64,000 nucleotides of DNA. It comes from Porphyrobacter sp. SLTP (GTDB lineage: Bacteria; Pseudomonadota; Alphaproteobacteria; Sphingomonadales; Sphingomonadaceae). The notes beneath the pieces are model-generated. The model saw only the letters and a program-made list of their open reading frames with translations, searched no databases and was not told the DNA's origin. Positions within the stretch are counted from its first letter, which is position 1; each line of letters opens with the position of its first letter. Positions 1 to 7,198 of this stretch are shown piece after piece. Where the stretch lies: the NCBI RefSeq assembly GCF_009905735.1, contig NZ_JAAALE010000003.1, forward strand, positions 203,757-267,756, given 5' to 3'. The position numbers and the translations under genes were made by a program.

Positions 1-1158
1 GATCTCGACCGGCCGCCGTGGGAATTCACCGTGATCGAGGGGCTCGACAATGTCCCCGGCGTCACGCCCGGCAGTTTCGCGATGGTGACCAAGGTCCACC
101 ATGCCGCGATTGACGGGATGAGCGGGATCGATCTGATGGAGGCGCTCCACACCCTGCGCCCCGGCGATCCGCCCCCCAACAAGGCCGATACCTGGAAGCC
201 CGAGCGCATCCCGAACCCCATCGAACTGCTCGGCAAAAGCTACTTCAACGCCGTCACCAACCCATGGAAGCAGCTGGAGGTCGCCGCCAAGGCCGCGCCG
301 GGGCTGGCCAAGGCGATCAAGGGACTGGTGGTCAAGGACTTCACCGTCAGCGCCGACATGCTCGCCCCCAAGTCACGCTTCAACCGCAAGATCAGCCCAC
401 ACCGGGTGGTCGAGGGGCGCAGCTTCAAGCTCGCCGATATCAAGGCGATCCGCGCGCTGGCCGAAGGCGCGAAGGTCAATGACGTGTTCCTCGCGATCAT
501 CGGCGGGGCGATGCGCAAATATCTGCTCGCCAAGGACGATCTGCCCAAGAAGACCCTGACCGCGATGGCCCCGATCTCGGTCCGTTCGGGCGGCGAAAAG
601 GGCGATATGGGCAATCAGGTCGCCGCGATGATCGCGCCGCTCGGCACGCATATCGCAGACCCGGCTGAGCGCCTCGCCTTCGTCTTCTCGCAGACCGCCA
701 ACTCCAAGGCGATGTCGGACGCCATCGGCGCGCGCAACATGACCGAGATGAGCAAGGTCTCGCCCGCTCTGTTCATGGCGCTGGGCGCGCAGCTTTATAC
801 CCGCCTCGGCCTCGCCAATCGCGGCGTGGCGCCGCCGTTCACCACGGTGGTGACCAATGTGCCCGGCCCGCCAGTGCCGATCCACTTTGCCGGCGCGCGG
901 CTCGAAAGCATGATGGGCCTGCTGTGCCTCACCGACGGTCTCGGCCTCGGTCATGTGGTGCAATCCTATTGCGACGAGGCGACCATCGCCTTCACTGCTG
1001 ACCGCGAGCTGCTGCCCGATCCCGATTTTTACGTGAAATGCATCGAGGATAGTTTTGCCGAGCTGCTGGCTGCTACACAGCAAGCGAAAGCCGCTCCGAA
1101 ACCGGAAGCAGCCCCCGCCAAGCGCAAGCGCGCCGCAGGCAAGGCCAAGCGGGCATGA
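1..1158 (+). CDS. Wax ester synthase/diacylglycerol acyltransferase (WS/DGAT), 3' part
   Basis: The reading frame is open from the first base, so the N-terminus lies outside the window. The fragment starts with DLDRPPWEF, resembling the family's PLDRxxPLWE block. It then carries HHAAIDG (bases 97-117), the HHxxxDG catalytic motif of bacterial WS/DGAT acyltransferases, which join acyl-CoA to fatty alcohol or diacylglycerol to make storage lipid. A later NVPGPP segment is also typical of the family. The last 25 or so residues are a low-complexity Lys/Ala/Pro tail, possibly for membrane or nucleic acid contact (inference). The stop codon overlaps an upstream in-frame ATG of the next gene. Family assignment is secure; the lipid product is not known. 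Confidence 0.9.
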   Translation, partial: DLDRPPWEFTVIEGLDNVPGVTPGSFAMVTKVHHAAIDGMSGIDLMEALHTLRPGDPPPNKADTWKPERIPNPIELLGKSYFNAVTNPWKQLEVAAKAAPGLAKAIKGLVVKDFTVSADMLAPKSRFNRKISPHRVVEGRSFKLADIKAIRALAEGAKVNDVFLAIIGGAMRKYLLAKDDLPKKTLTAMAPISVRSGGEKGDMGNQVAAMIAPLGTHIADPAERLAFVFSQTANSKAMSDAIGARNMTEMSKVSPALFMALGAQLYTRLGLANRGVAPPFTTVVTNVPGPPVPIHFAGARLESMMGLLCLTDGLGLGHVVQSYCDEATIAFTADRELLPDPDFYVKCIEDSFAELLAATQQAKAAPKPEAAPAKRKRAAGKAKRA

Positions 1159-1193
1159 CTGGCCGAAAGTCCCGAACAGCGAAGGAAAACACT

Positions 1194-1991
1194 ATGACCG
1201 CAACAGCATCGGCCGGCGCACAATTCGCCCCTCGGCCGCGCCCGCCGAGCCGGATCTGGACCTTCATCGAAGGCCGCGCCGTGTTCGAGCTCGGTGCCTT
1301 CTACATGACCCGCCCGCTCCTGTCGCACCTGCCCAAGGGGGATGGGCACGCGGTGCAGGTTCTGCCGGGCTTCATGGCGTCCAATTCCTCGACCGTGCCG
1401 ATGCGGCGCCTGCTCAAGGGGCTGGGCTATGACGCCCACGGCTGGGACAGCGGGCGCAATGTCCGGGTCGACAATGCGCTGATCACGCGGCTGGAGAACC
1501 AGCTCAAGCGGCTGAATGACGACAGCGGGCGCAAGGTGTCTCTGGTCGGGTGGAGCCTTGGCGGGGTGCTGGCGCGCGAGCTTGCCAAGTTGCACCCTGA
1601 TCGCGTGCGGCTGGTGATCAGCCTCGGCAGCCCGATTTCCGATGACCGCAATCACACCAGCGCCGCGCGATTGTTCGAGCTCCTGAACGGCAAGGACCCC
1701 GAACCGATGCGTGGCGGGCGCTTTCGCCGTCTTGATGAGGCGCCGCCGGTGCCGACCACGTCGATCCTCACCAAGACCGACGGGATCGTGCACTGGCGCG
1801 GATCGGTCCAGAAACCCACCCGCACGCCGAGCGAGAACATCGAAGTCCACGCCAGCCATTGCGGGCTCGGGGTCAACCCCAGCGTGATGATCGCGATTGC
1901 CGATCGCCTCGCCCAGCCCGAAAACGCCTGGACCCCGTTCGCGCCATCGCTGGCGGTCCAATGGATGTTTCCGAAGACAAGCCTGGATTAG
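1194..1991 (+). CDS. Alpha/beta hydrolase
   Basis: Soluble serine hydrolase of the alpha/beta fold. GWSLGG is the nucleophile elbow (G-x-S-x-G) and a late SHCGLG segment probably supplies the catalytic His. The ATG at 1194 is preceded by AAGGA seven bases upstream and is preferred; an earlier in-frame ATG at 1155 overlaps the stop of the acyltransferase gene but has no good ribosome site. The tight link to a WS/DGAT gene suggests a lipase or esterase role in neutral-lipid turnover (inference from context). No signal peptide is evident. The substrate is unknown. Confidence 0.85.
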   Translation: MTATASAGAQFAPRPRPPSRIWTFIEGRAVFELGAFYMTRPLLSHLPKGDGHAVQVLPGFMASNSSTVPMRRLLKGLGYDAHGWDSGRNVRVDNALITRLENQLKRLNDDSGRKVSLVGWSLGGVLARELAKLHPDRVRLVISLGSPISDDRNHTSAARLFELLNGKDPEPMRGGRFRRLDEAPPVPTTSILTKTDGIVHWRGSVQKPTRTPSENIEVHASHCGLGVNPSVMIAIADRLAQPENAWTPFAPSLAVQWMFPKTSLD

Positions 1992-2068
1992 GCCATCCTG
2001 ACTGCCTGAAGGCTGAAAGCGGCAGAATTCTGCCACGCTTTCGCGACGTCATCGCCGTCCCAGACGCC

Positions 2069-2461
2069 TCATCGCAGGGTATTGCGTTTCGCGAGGGCAA
2101 TACCTGCCAGATTTTGCTGACGAGGGGTTCAGATCAGACGTCTCGGTCGCCCGGCAGCCGCGCATTCCTCATATCTGGCGCGGTGGTCCGCGGCTGCCAT
2201 CGAACGACACCGGAATAAACCACTTGCCTGCCGGATGACTTCCAACGAGTCGCCAACCAGATCAAATTCAGGTTCGCCCAGGGAATGCGCGAGTTGAAGG
2301 GCCAGCCGGAGGGCGAGCCATTCGGCGTCACTGTTCGTGCCGTATCCCAAATCGTCGTAGAAGTGGGTTACGCCGCGCGCGACAACGGCCGCCTCCATGG
2401 CGCCAGGATTGGGTCGGCAGCCGCCGTCGAAGTAAATCTTGAGCAATCTGCGCTGGGACAC
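2069..2461 (-). pseudogene. RNase H-like protein interrupted by an in-frame TGA
   Basis: The open part (2461 down to the TGA at 2129-2131) encodes 110 residues with three RNase H acidic positions in place: D12 in FDGGCRPNPG, E47 in NSDAEWLAL and D71 in VGDSLEVI. Directly after the TGA the same frame continues with TPRQQNLAGIALAKRNTLR and a second TGA at 2069-2071. That tail looks like the conserved C-terminal strand and helix of this RNase HI-like family. A tryptophan (TGG) fits the TGA position, so a single G-to-A change is the simplest explanation. A sequencing error or a functional truncated protein cannot be excluded. No neighbouring gene shares its transcript. Confidence 0.6.
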
Positions 2462-2587
2462 GCGACGTTACCTCGTGGCAGCCTTCTGAGATGGGCTGAA
2501 GGGTCAAATGCTTGCCGGTCCGACCGGCATCGTCGCCATGCGGAGACATCTGGCTAACTGCGCCATTGGCCGACCCATAAACAAGAC

Positions 2588-2618
2588 AAAAAGAGGGATC
2601 TGATTGACCAGATCCCTC
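2588..2618 (-). terminator. Rho-independent terminator of the catabolic operon
   Basis: A perfect 10-bp stem, GAGGGATCTG / CAGATCCCTC, with a six-base loop is followed on the minus strand by five T residues and a T-rich stretch. It lies about 60 bases past the stop of the Rieske ferredoxin gene and ends the minus-strand gene run. Confidence 0.85.
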
Positions 2619-2674
2619 AAGGTATTCCGCGAATTGCGGGAGAGATGTCGCGGAAATATCAGGAAAGCATTTGC

Positions 2675-3052
2675 TTATTGGGAATCTTTGGGGATTTCAT
2701 CAGGTGCAGGAGATCGTTGCGGCGGTGCCACCTCGATATAGCCATCGCGTTCGCGGATCGGCATTCTGAGAAGCGGGGCATAGCCTGCACCCACACATCG
2801 ACCCGAGGTTATATCGAAGCGGGCCCCGTGAAGCGGACACATAAGGGCACCCCGCCTCAGCCGCCCCCCTGACAAGCGCGCCGATTGGTGGGGGCAGCAG
2901 TCATTGAATGCACTGAGCCCAGCCCCAGATCGCACGACAAGAACCTGCCATTCGCCTATGCGAGCTGTCAGCATCTTTTCATCGGCAAGTTCCGCCGACG
3001 CGCAGACTGTAGCCCAGTCCTGATCCCGATCCTGAATCACCGGATCAGCCAT
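2675..3052 (-). CDS. Rieske-type [2Fe-2S] ferredoxin
   Basis: A 125-residue soluble Rieske protein. The cluster ligands are visible as C53-P-H55 and C72-P-L-H75, the C-x-H...C-x2-H pattern of biphenyl-dioxygenase-type ferredoxins. It is the natural electron donor to the Rieske oxygenase encoded upstream in the same operon (inference from context). It is the last gene before the terminator, and its start overlaps the end of the glutathione transferase gene by eight bases. No ferredoxin reductase is encoded in the window, so a reductase from elsewhere must serve it. The C-terminal 20 residues are polar and Pro-rich. Confidence 0.9.
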   Translation of the reverse strand: MADPVIQDRDQDWATVCASAELADEKMLTARIGEWQVLVVRSGAGLSAFNDCCPHQSARLSGGRLRRGALMCPLHGARFDITSGRCVGAGYAPLLRMPIRERDGYIEVAPPQRSPAPDEIPKDSQ

Positions 3053-3716
3053 CCAGGCTACCCGGTACGCCGACCCATGCTGTCGGCCTTGCTTTCATCC
3101 TGTCGAAAAACCGCCGTAGCGCAGGTGCCTCGGGCGGTATGGGCTGATCATGGTTTTCGCCAAATTGCAGGAAGCAATAGAGGTAGATGTCGGCGAGCGT
3201 GAAACGGGATCCGCAAACCCAGCCGTCATCCGCAAACAGGCGGTCGAACCAGATCATTTTTTCGTGGGCGCGCCGTTTGAGCACGGCCGCTGCTTCCAGC
3301 GGGAGAACTGTCTTGGTGAAGACCCCTTCGAGGGCTTTGTCCTTTTCGAAGAATTCGCGCCCCTCCTCAGCCGAAAAGCCTTCGCCCATCGGCTCGGCGA
3401 TCTTCTGTTCGATCCTGCGGACCCACATCCTTGTCTGAGCGCGTTCAACCGGCGTAGCGCCGATAAGCGGGGGGTTGGGGTGGAGCTCCTCTATGTACTC
3501 ACAGATCGGAGTAATCTCGGTGATCGCTGTGCCGTCCTCGATCACGATCGCCGGAAGCTCTCCAAAGGGATTTACCTGCGACAGGAACGGCTCGCGGCGG
3601 TTCTCCCGGCTGAACAGATCGACAATGCGCCGTTCCATTGTGACGCCCTTCTCTTTCGCAAAGATCCAGACGATCCACGGGCTCGGAGCGAACAGGTCGA
3701 AATCATAGAAAATCAT
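3045..3716 (-). CDS. Glutathione S-transferase family protein
   Basis: 223 residues with an N-terminal thioredoxin-like domain: a short strand, the FAPSPW active-site region, NPFGELPAIV with the cis-Pro, and EITPICEYIEE in place of the usual E-S glutathione-binding motif. An all-helical C-terminal domain follows, with FTLADIYLYCFLQF matching the conserved T-x-A-D helix. In aromatic catabolism, GSTs act as isomerases, dehalogenases or ether-cleaving enzymes; which applies here is unknown. It lies 15 bases downstream of the SDR gene and overlaps the ferredoxin gene, so it belongs to the same transcript. The Ser of the usual E-S pair is Thr here. Confidence 0.88.
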   Translation of the reverse strand: MIFYDFDLFAPSPWIVWIFAKEKGVTMERRIVDLFSRENRREPFLSQVNPFGELPAIVIEDGTAITEITPICEYIEELHPNPPLIGATPVERAQTRMWVRRIEQKIAEPMGEGFSAEEGREFFEKDKALEGVFTKTVLPLEAAAVLKRRAHEKMIWFDRLFADDGWVCGSRFTLADIYLYCFLQFGENHDQPIPPEAPALRRFFDRMKARPTAWVGVPGSLDG

Positions 3717-3731
3717 GAAGGCTCCTCAGGA

Positions 3732-4478
3732 TCAGGCGGCGGTGAAGCCGTTGTCGATCACAAATTCACTGCCGTTTACGAAGGCGGCGGCGTCAGACAG
3801 CAGGAAGACAATCCCATCGACCACGGCTTTAACGGGAATGAAGGCGCCCGACGGCTGGAGGCTACGCATCTGATCTTCGATTTCTGCTGCACCGCCCAAC
3901 TGCTGCACAATGTCCTGGACCATCGGTGTCTCGGTCATTGCCGGATGGACCGAGTTGACGCGTACGGACGAAGGGTAGGCAATTGCCTCCAGCGCAGCGG
4001 ATTTCGTCAGCATCCTGACCGCCCCTTTGCTGGCGCAATAGGCACCGGCCCCGGCAGCACCGGCTATCCCTGCTGTTGACGAGATATTGACGATCGAACC
4101 CGTCCCGGCAGCGAGCATGACAGGCATGATATGCTTGAGGCCAAGGAAAGTCCCTTCGACATTGACCCGCATCACGAGTTGAAAATCTGCGAGGGTCATG
4201 CTGGTGATCGGCCCCATCCTGATAACGCCGGCGCAGTTGATCAGTCCGTCGATCCGGCCAAATTTCTGCAACACCTGTGCGGCGGCATCGCGCCATCCAT
4301 CTTCACTTGCCACGTCGAACGAAAGCGCGAGACTTGCCGGGGCGCTCACAGGGCTGCGGTCAATTGCGACCACCTGCGCGCCGCAATCGTGGAGCCGGGC
4401 CAATGTGGCCGCGCCGATCCCGGATGCTGCGCCCGTGACCACATAAACTTTGCCGCTGTGCTCCGAATCTTTCATCAT
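3732..4478 (-). CDS. Short-chain dehydrogenase/reductase (SDR)
   Basis: A 248-residue classical SDR. TGAASGIG (residues 15-22) binds the dinucleotide, D40 after the second strand favours NAD(H), and NCAG replaces the usual NNAG. The catalytic set is S134, Y147 and K151 (YCASK). It probably oxidises an alcohol or dihydrodiol made by the Rieske oxygenase (inference from context). Its ATG overlaps the TGA of the VOC gene by four bases (ATGA), so translation is coupled. Confidence 0.9.
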   Translation of the reverse strand: MMKDSEHSGKVYVVTGAASGIGAATLARLHDCGAQVVAIDRSPVSAPASLALSFDVASEDGWRDAAAQVLQKFGRIDGLINCAGVIRMGPITSMTLADFQLVMRVNVEGTFLGLKHIMPVMLAAGTGSIVNISSTAGIAGAAGAGAYCASKGAVRMLTKSAALEAIAYPSSVRVNSVHPAMTETPMVQDIVQQLGGAAEIEDQMRSLQPSGAFIPVKAVVDGIVFLLSDAAAFVNGSEFVIDNGFTAA

Positions 4479-5005
4479 GCAGCGACCTCCTCGAAGGTGC
4501 GCACTGGCGCGCTGCTCCCGTCCCAGGAGCGGGCCAGACTTTCCGAAAGCTCGAAGAAGGCTTGTACGGATGGCGTGTCCGAAATCAGCTCAAGGCGCAC
4601 GCCAAAGCGCTCCCGGCAGTCAAAGTAGCGAAGCTCGGCTGTGGCATCGATCTGCGCGGTCGTCACCATCGGCGCATCGAGGGCCGCACTGGCTGCATCA
4701 ATATCACCGACCAGCAGACCGAAGTGGTGCAGCACAGATGTTTCGGTGGGTGGTGCATCACCATAGACATTGGGCCACGGGCCTTTGGCTTGGATCAACT
4801 CGATCATCATCGGTCCCGCCTGCGCAAAGGCGATATCGAGTATCTGATCCTGAGGCTCACCCAGATACGTCCAACCCTCAAAGCGTTGGCCGCGCATCAC
4901 AACGAAGGGCCCCGCACTGGTGTGCGCCAGCCAATGCGCGACCGCCTCATCAAGATCACGCACAACGAAGCCCAGCTGGCGAATATTGCCCGGTGCGGTG
5001 ATCAT
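4475..5005 (-). CDS. VOC (glyoxalase/dioxygenase fold) protein
   Basis: 176 residues of the vicinal-oxygen-chelate fold. The first module starts QLGFVVRDLDEAVAHW and ends in MMIELIQ; the second starts HHFGLLVGDIDAA and ends in RLELISD. Likely metal ligands are H in HHFG and the terminal E of each module. The family includes glyoxalase I, extradiol dioxygenases and epimerases. The short length and methylmalonyl-CoA-epimerase-like opening argue against a classical two-domain extradiol dioxygenase. It overlaps both neighbours by four bases (ATGA at each end), so it is part of the coupled catabolic operon. The reaction is unknown. Confidence 0.85.
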   Translation of the reverse strand: MITAPGNIRQLGFVVRDLDEAVAHWLAHTSAGPFVVMRGQRFEGWTYLGEPQDQILDIAFAQAGPMMIELIQAKGPWPNVYGDAPPTETSVLHHFGLLVGDIDAASAALDAPMVTTAQIDATAELRYFDCRERFGVRLELISDTPSVQAFFELSESLARSWDGSSAPVRTFEEVAA

Positions 5006-5814
5006 GGCCGACCGCTGTGCCGGGGAGCATCACACAGCCATGCGATGCTTCGCTCCAAAATGCCGAGATAGACCTCGTCTTCCCACGGGCCTGTCACCTT
5101 CGGCGCCTCGTCCATGAGCGGAACCATGTCATATTTGCCGCAGGCATGGCCCAGCGGAGAATAGAGCACAGCGCCTTCGCCGTGTTCCTTCACATAGAGC
5201 TGCGGGCGAGGTGGGTCATCGGGGACAAACTCCGTGACGTAGCCTGGTGTCGGGCCTTTGTAGCGCGCCGACAGAAGGGTTCGGATGTCACCGATGGGGA
5301 TGGCGACATAGGGTTCGTCCGTGATGACGAAGTCTTTCATCCCGGCGGTAACGGGATGATCGTCATCCTCGACATGGACATGTATCTCTTGCGCAGCGAG
5401 ATGCGTCACGAACCGGCTGCCCAAAAGCGCCATGAATGTCGGAGCGACGTGTTCGGGGGTCGATTTGACCAGGCCAGGAATCCGCACGCCGCTGGTGACG
5501 ATTTCGGGACCATCAGTGAATTCGAGGTGGGCGTTCACCGCGTGAAGCGCCAACAGCCGCCCGCCATCCCGGACAAAAGCGTCAAGGGCCTGCGCCTGTT
5601 CTTCTGACGGCATCAAGTCACAGGTGTAGAGGATCACGCCGCAGCATTCATCGAGCCTTTCAAGCCCGCTGAAGTCCTCCGCGCAGCTCGCCCGCACGCG
5701 CTCATCCTGCATCATAAGCTGCAAGAGTTTGAACCGTGCCAGATCGAAATCGTGATACTTGCCGCCAGTGATGACGTGAATTCGGCGTCGCATGCTTGGT
5801 CGCCCTTCGCTCAT
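5002..5814 (-). CDS. ThuA-like domain protein
   Basis: 270 residues matching the ThuA-like (glutamine amidotransferase-like) fold: RIHVITGGKYHDFDL at the N-terminus, a central GGRLLALHAVNAHLEF segment, and VLYSPLGHACGKYD near the end. ThuA was named from trehalose utilisation in rhizobia, but most members have no assigned reaction. No signal peptide is visible, unlike many ThuA proteins. It sits between the Rieske oxygenase and the VOC gene with ATGA overlaps on both sides. A ThuA protein inside a Rieske oxygenase operon is an association I do not recognise. A cytosolic hydrolase or isomerase role in the same pathway is inferred only from position. Confidence 0.85.
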   Translation of the reverse strand: MSEGRPSMRRRIHVITGGKYHDFDLARFKLLQLMMQDERVRASCAEDFSGLERLDECCGVILYTCDLMPSEEQAQALDAFVRDGGRLLALHAVNAHLEFTDGPEIVTSGVRIPGLVKSTPEHVAPTFMALLGSRFVTHLAAQEIHVHVEDDDHPVTAGMKDFVITDEPYVAIPIGDIRTLLSARYKGPTPGYVTEFVPDDPPRPQLYVKEHGEGAVLYSPLGHACGKYDMVPLMDEAPKVTGPWEDEVYLGILERSIAWLCDAPRHSGRP

Positions 5815-7181
5815 CGGTCGCCGTGGCGCGGGAAATTGCCCATCAGGTAGCGGTCGATGGTCTGGTGAAAGTGCCGGATCCTCACCTCTTGGTCGCCCAG
5901 GATCATGCCCCGGAAGCCGCGCGAAGCCGTGCCTTGCTGCATGGTCGGCATATTCGTCCCATCTTGCTGCAGCACATTGGCAAGCACCGGATCGAACGTG
6001 CCGTCAAAGGCATCAGCATAGCGCGGCAGCTCGTCGTGCCGATACAGTCGATACTCGTAGTCAGGCCGCGGCTCACCGGGCGGGTCATGCCGCGTGATCA
6101 GGAAATCATAGTAGCAATAGGTGGGGTCGGTTTCGTGGGGCCGGTACCGGAAAACGATCGACATTTCCGGGGTCGAAGTGATCGTGGTGCCCGGGAAAAA
6201 GGTGTAATGATACTGATGCGCTAGCTGTTCGTCATTGAGCGCCTCGTAGGCGATATGGGATTTTCCCTCGAGCGCGCGCTTTTCCGCAATCACCGCAAGA
6301 TGCGCTTTGTGAGCGGGGCCCTCATATCCCTCCGGCAAGCCTAGCATGGCCTTGCGGATCGGTGTGATTTCGTCGCGCTCGTGACGCAGTTCGCTGACTG
6401 TGTGATTGAAGTTCAGCATCCGGCTGTGGATGCCGAGCAGTTCGATCGGCACGTCGAAGCCTTCGGCAAAATCCAGGAATTCCGGATGCAGTGCTTCGAA
6501 ATGGTAGCTTTCGTTGAAAGCATCGTGCGCGTGCTTCCAGTTTCCGGCCCACTCAAAGCTCTTGTAGTCGATGAGGTTGTAGCGCTCGAGCTGGAAGCTT
6601 TCGAGATGGCGCCCCGCTTCCCCCAGAAATTCGCGCAAGGGACCGGCGTTCTCGTCCATATTGAACCAGACCCAGCCACCCCAGGTATCGACCTTGAGCT
6701 GCGGGAGTGCGAGCTCCTCGACGGGAATGCCATCGCGGAATTGCGCAAACAGGTGTGGGTGCATGACCTGTTTCAGGCTTCCGTCGAGGTTCCATTCCCA
6801 TCCATGGAACGGGCACTTGAAGCGATCGACAAAGCCTTCCCGCGTCTGGCACAGGATGTTGCCGCGATGCTGGCACACGTTGAAAAAGCCCCGGATGACC
6901 TCGTCCTGGCCCATCACAAAGAGCAGCGACTCTTTGCCCAGCGAGTGCACGCGAAAATCACCCGGCTCCTCGAGTTCGCTCACATGACAGCCGATGTTCC
7001 AGGTCCGCGTCCAGATCATGTCCCATTCGCGCTGCATGAACTCGCGCGAATGGAAGCGTTCGCCGTCGATGCGTTGCTGACCGATGTCGGCAATCGGCTT
7101 GCGCGGAAGAAAAGGGGTCGCCTTCCATTCCCGCGCTTCGGCGCTTGAGGCGTTGGTGAGGTCGTTTTCAATCTTGGCCAT
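5811..7181 (-). CDS. Rieske non-haem iron oxygenase, alpha subunit
   Basis: 456 residues. The Rieske domain has C103-x-H105 and C123-x2-H126 (CQHRGN, CPFHGWEW). The catalytic domain has H227 and H232 in NESYHFEALHPE as iron ligands, D220 as the bridging Asp between subunits, and D407 as the likely third ligand. This is a complete active-site set for dihydroxylation or monooxygenation of a ring compound using O2 and electrons from a ferredoxin. No beta-subunit gene is nearby, so an alpha-only trimer is likely. It follows the TonB receptor gene by 17 bases and overlaps the ThuA gene. The substrate is not evident from sequence. Confidence 0.92.
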   Translation of the reverse strand: MAKIENDLTNASSAEAREWKATPFLPRKPIADIGQQRIDGERFHSREFMQREWDMIWTRTWNIGCHVSELEEPGDFRVHSLGKESLLFVMGQDEVIRGFFNVCQHRGNILCQTREGFVDRFKCPFHGWEWNLDGSLKQVMHPHLFAQFRDGIPVEELALPQLKVDTWGGWVWFNMDENAGPLREFLGEAGRHLESFQLERYNLIDYKSFEWAGNWKHAHDAFNESYHFEALHPEFLDFAEGFDVPIELLGIHSRMLNFNHTVSELRHERDEITPIRKAMLGLPEGYEGPAHKAHLAVIAEKRALEGKSHIAYEALNDEQLAHQYHYTFFPGTTITSTPEMSIVFRYRPHETDPTYCYYDFLITRHDPPGEPRPDYEYRLYRHDELPRYADAFDGTFDPVLANVLQQDGTNMPTMQQGTASRGFRGMILGDQEVRIRHFHQTIDRYLMGNFPRHGDR

Positions 7182-7198
7182 TTTCGCTTCCCGAAGGT

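Noticed and set aside
4475..5005. Extradiol ring-cleavage dioxygenase
   Set aside because: Length is about half that of two-domain extradiol enzymes and the ligand pattern is closer to glyoxalase-like VOC proteins.
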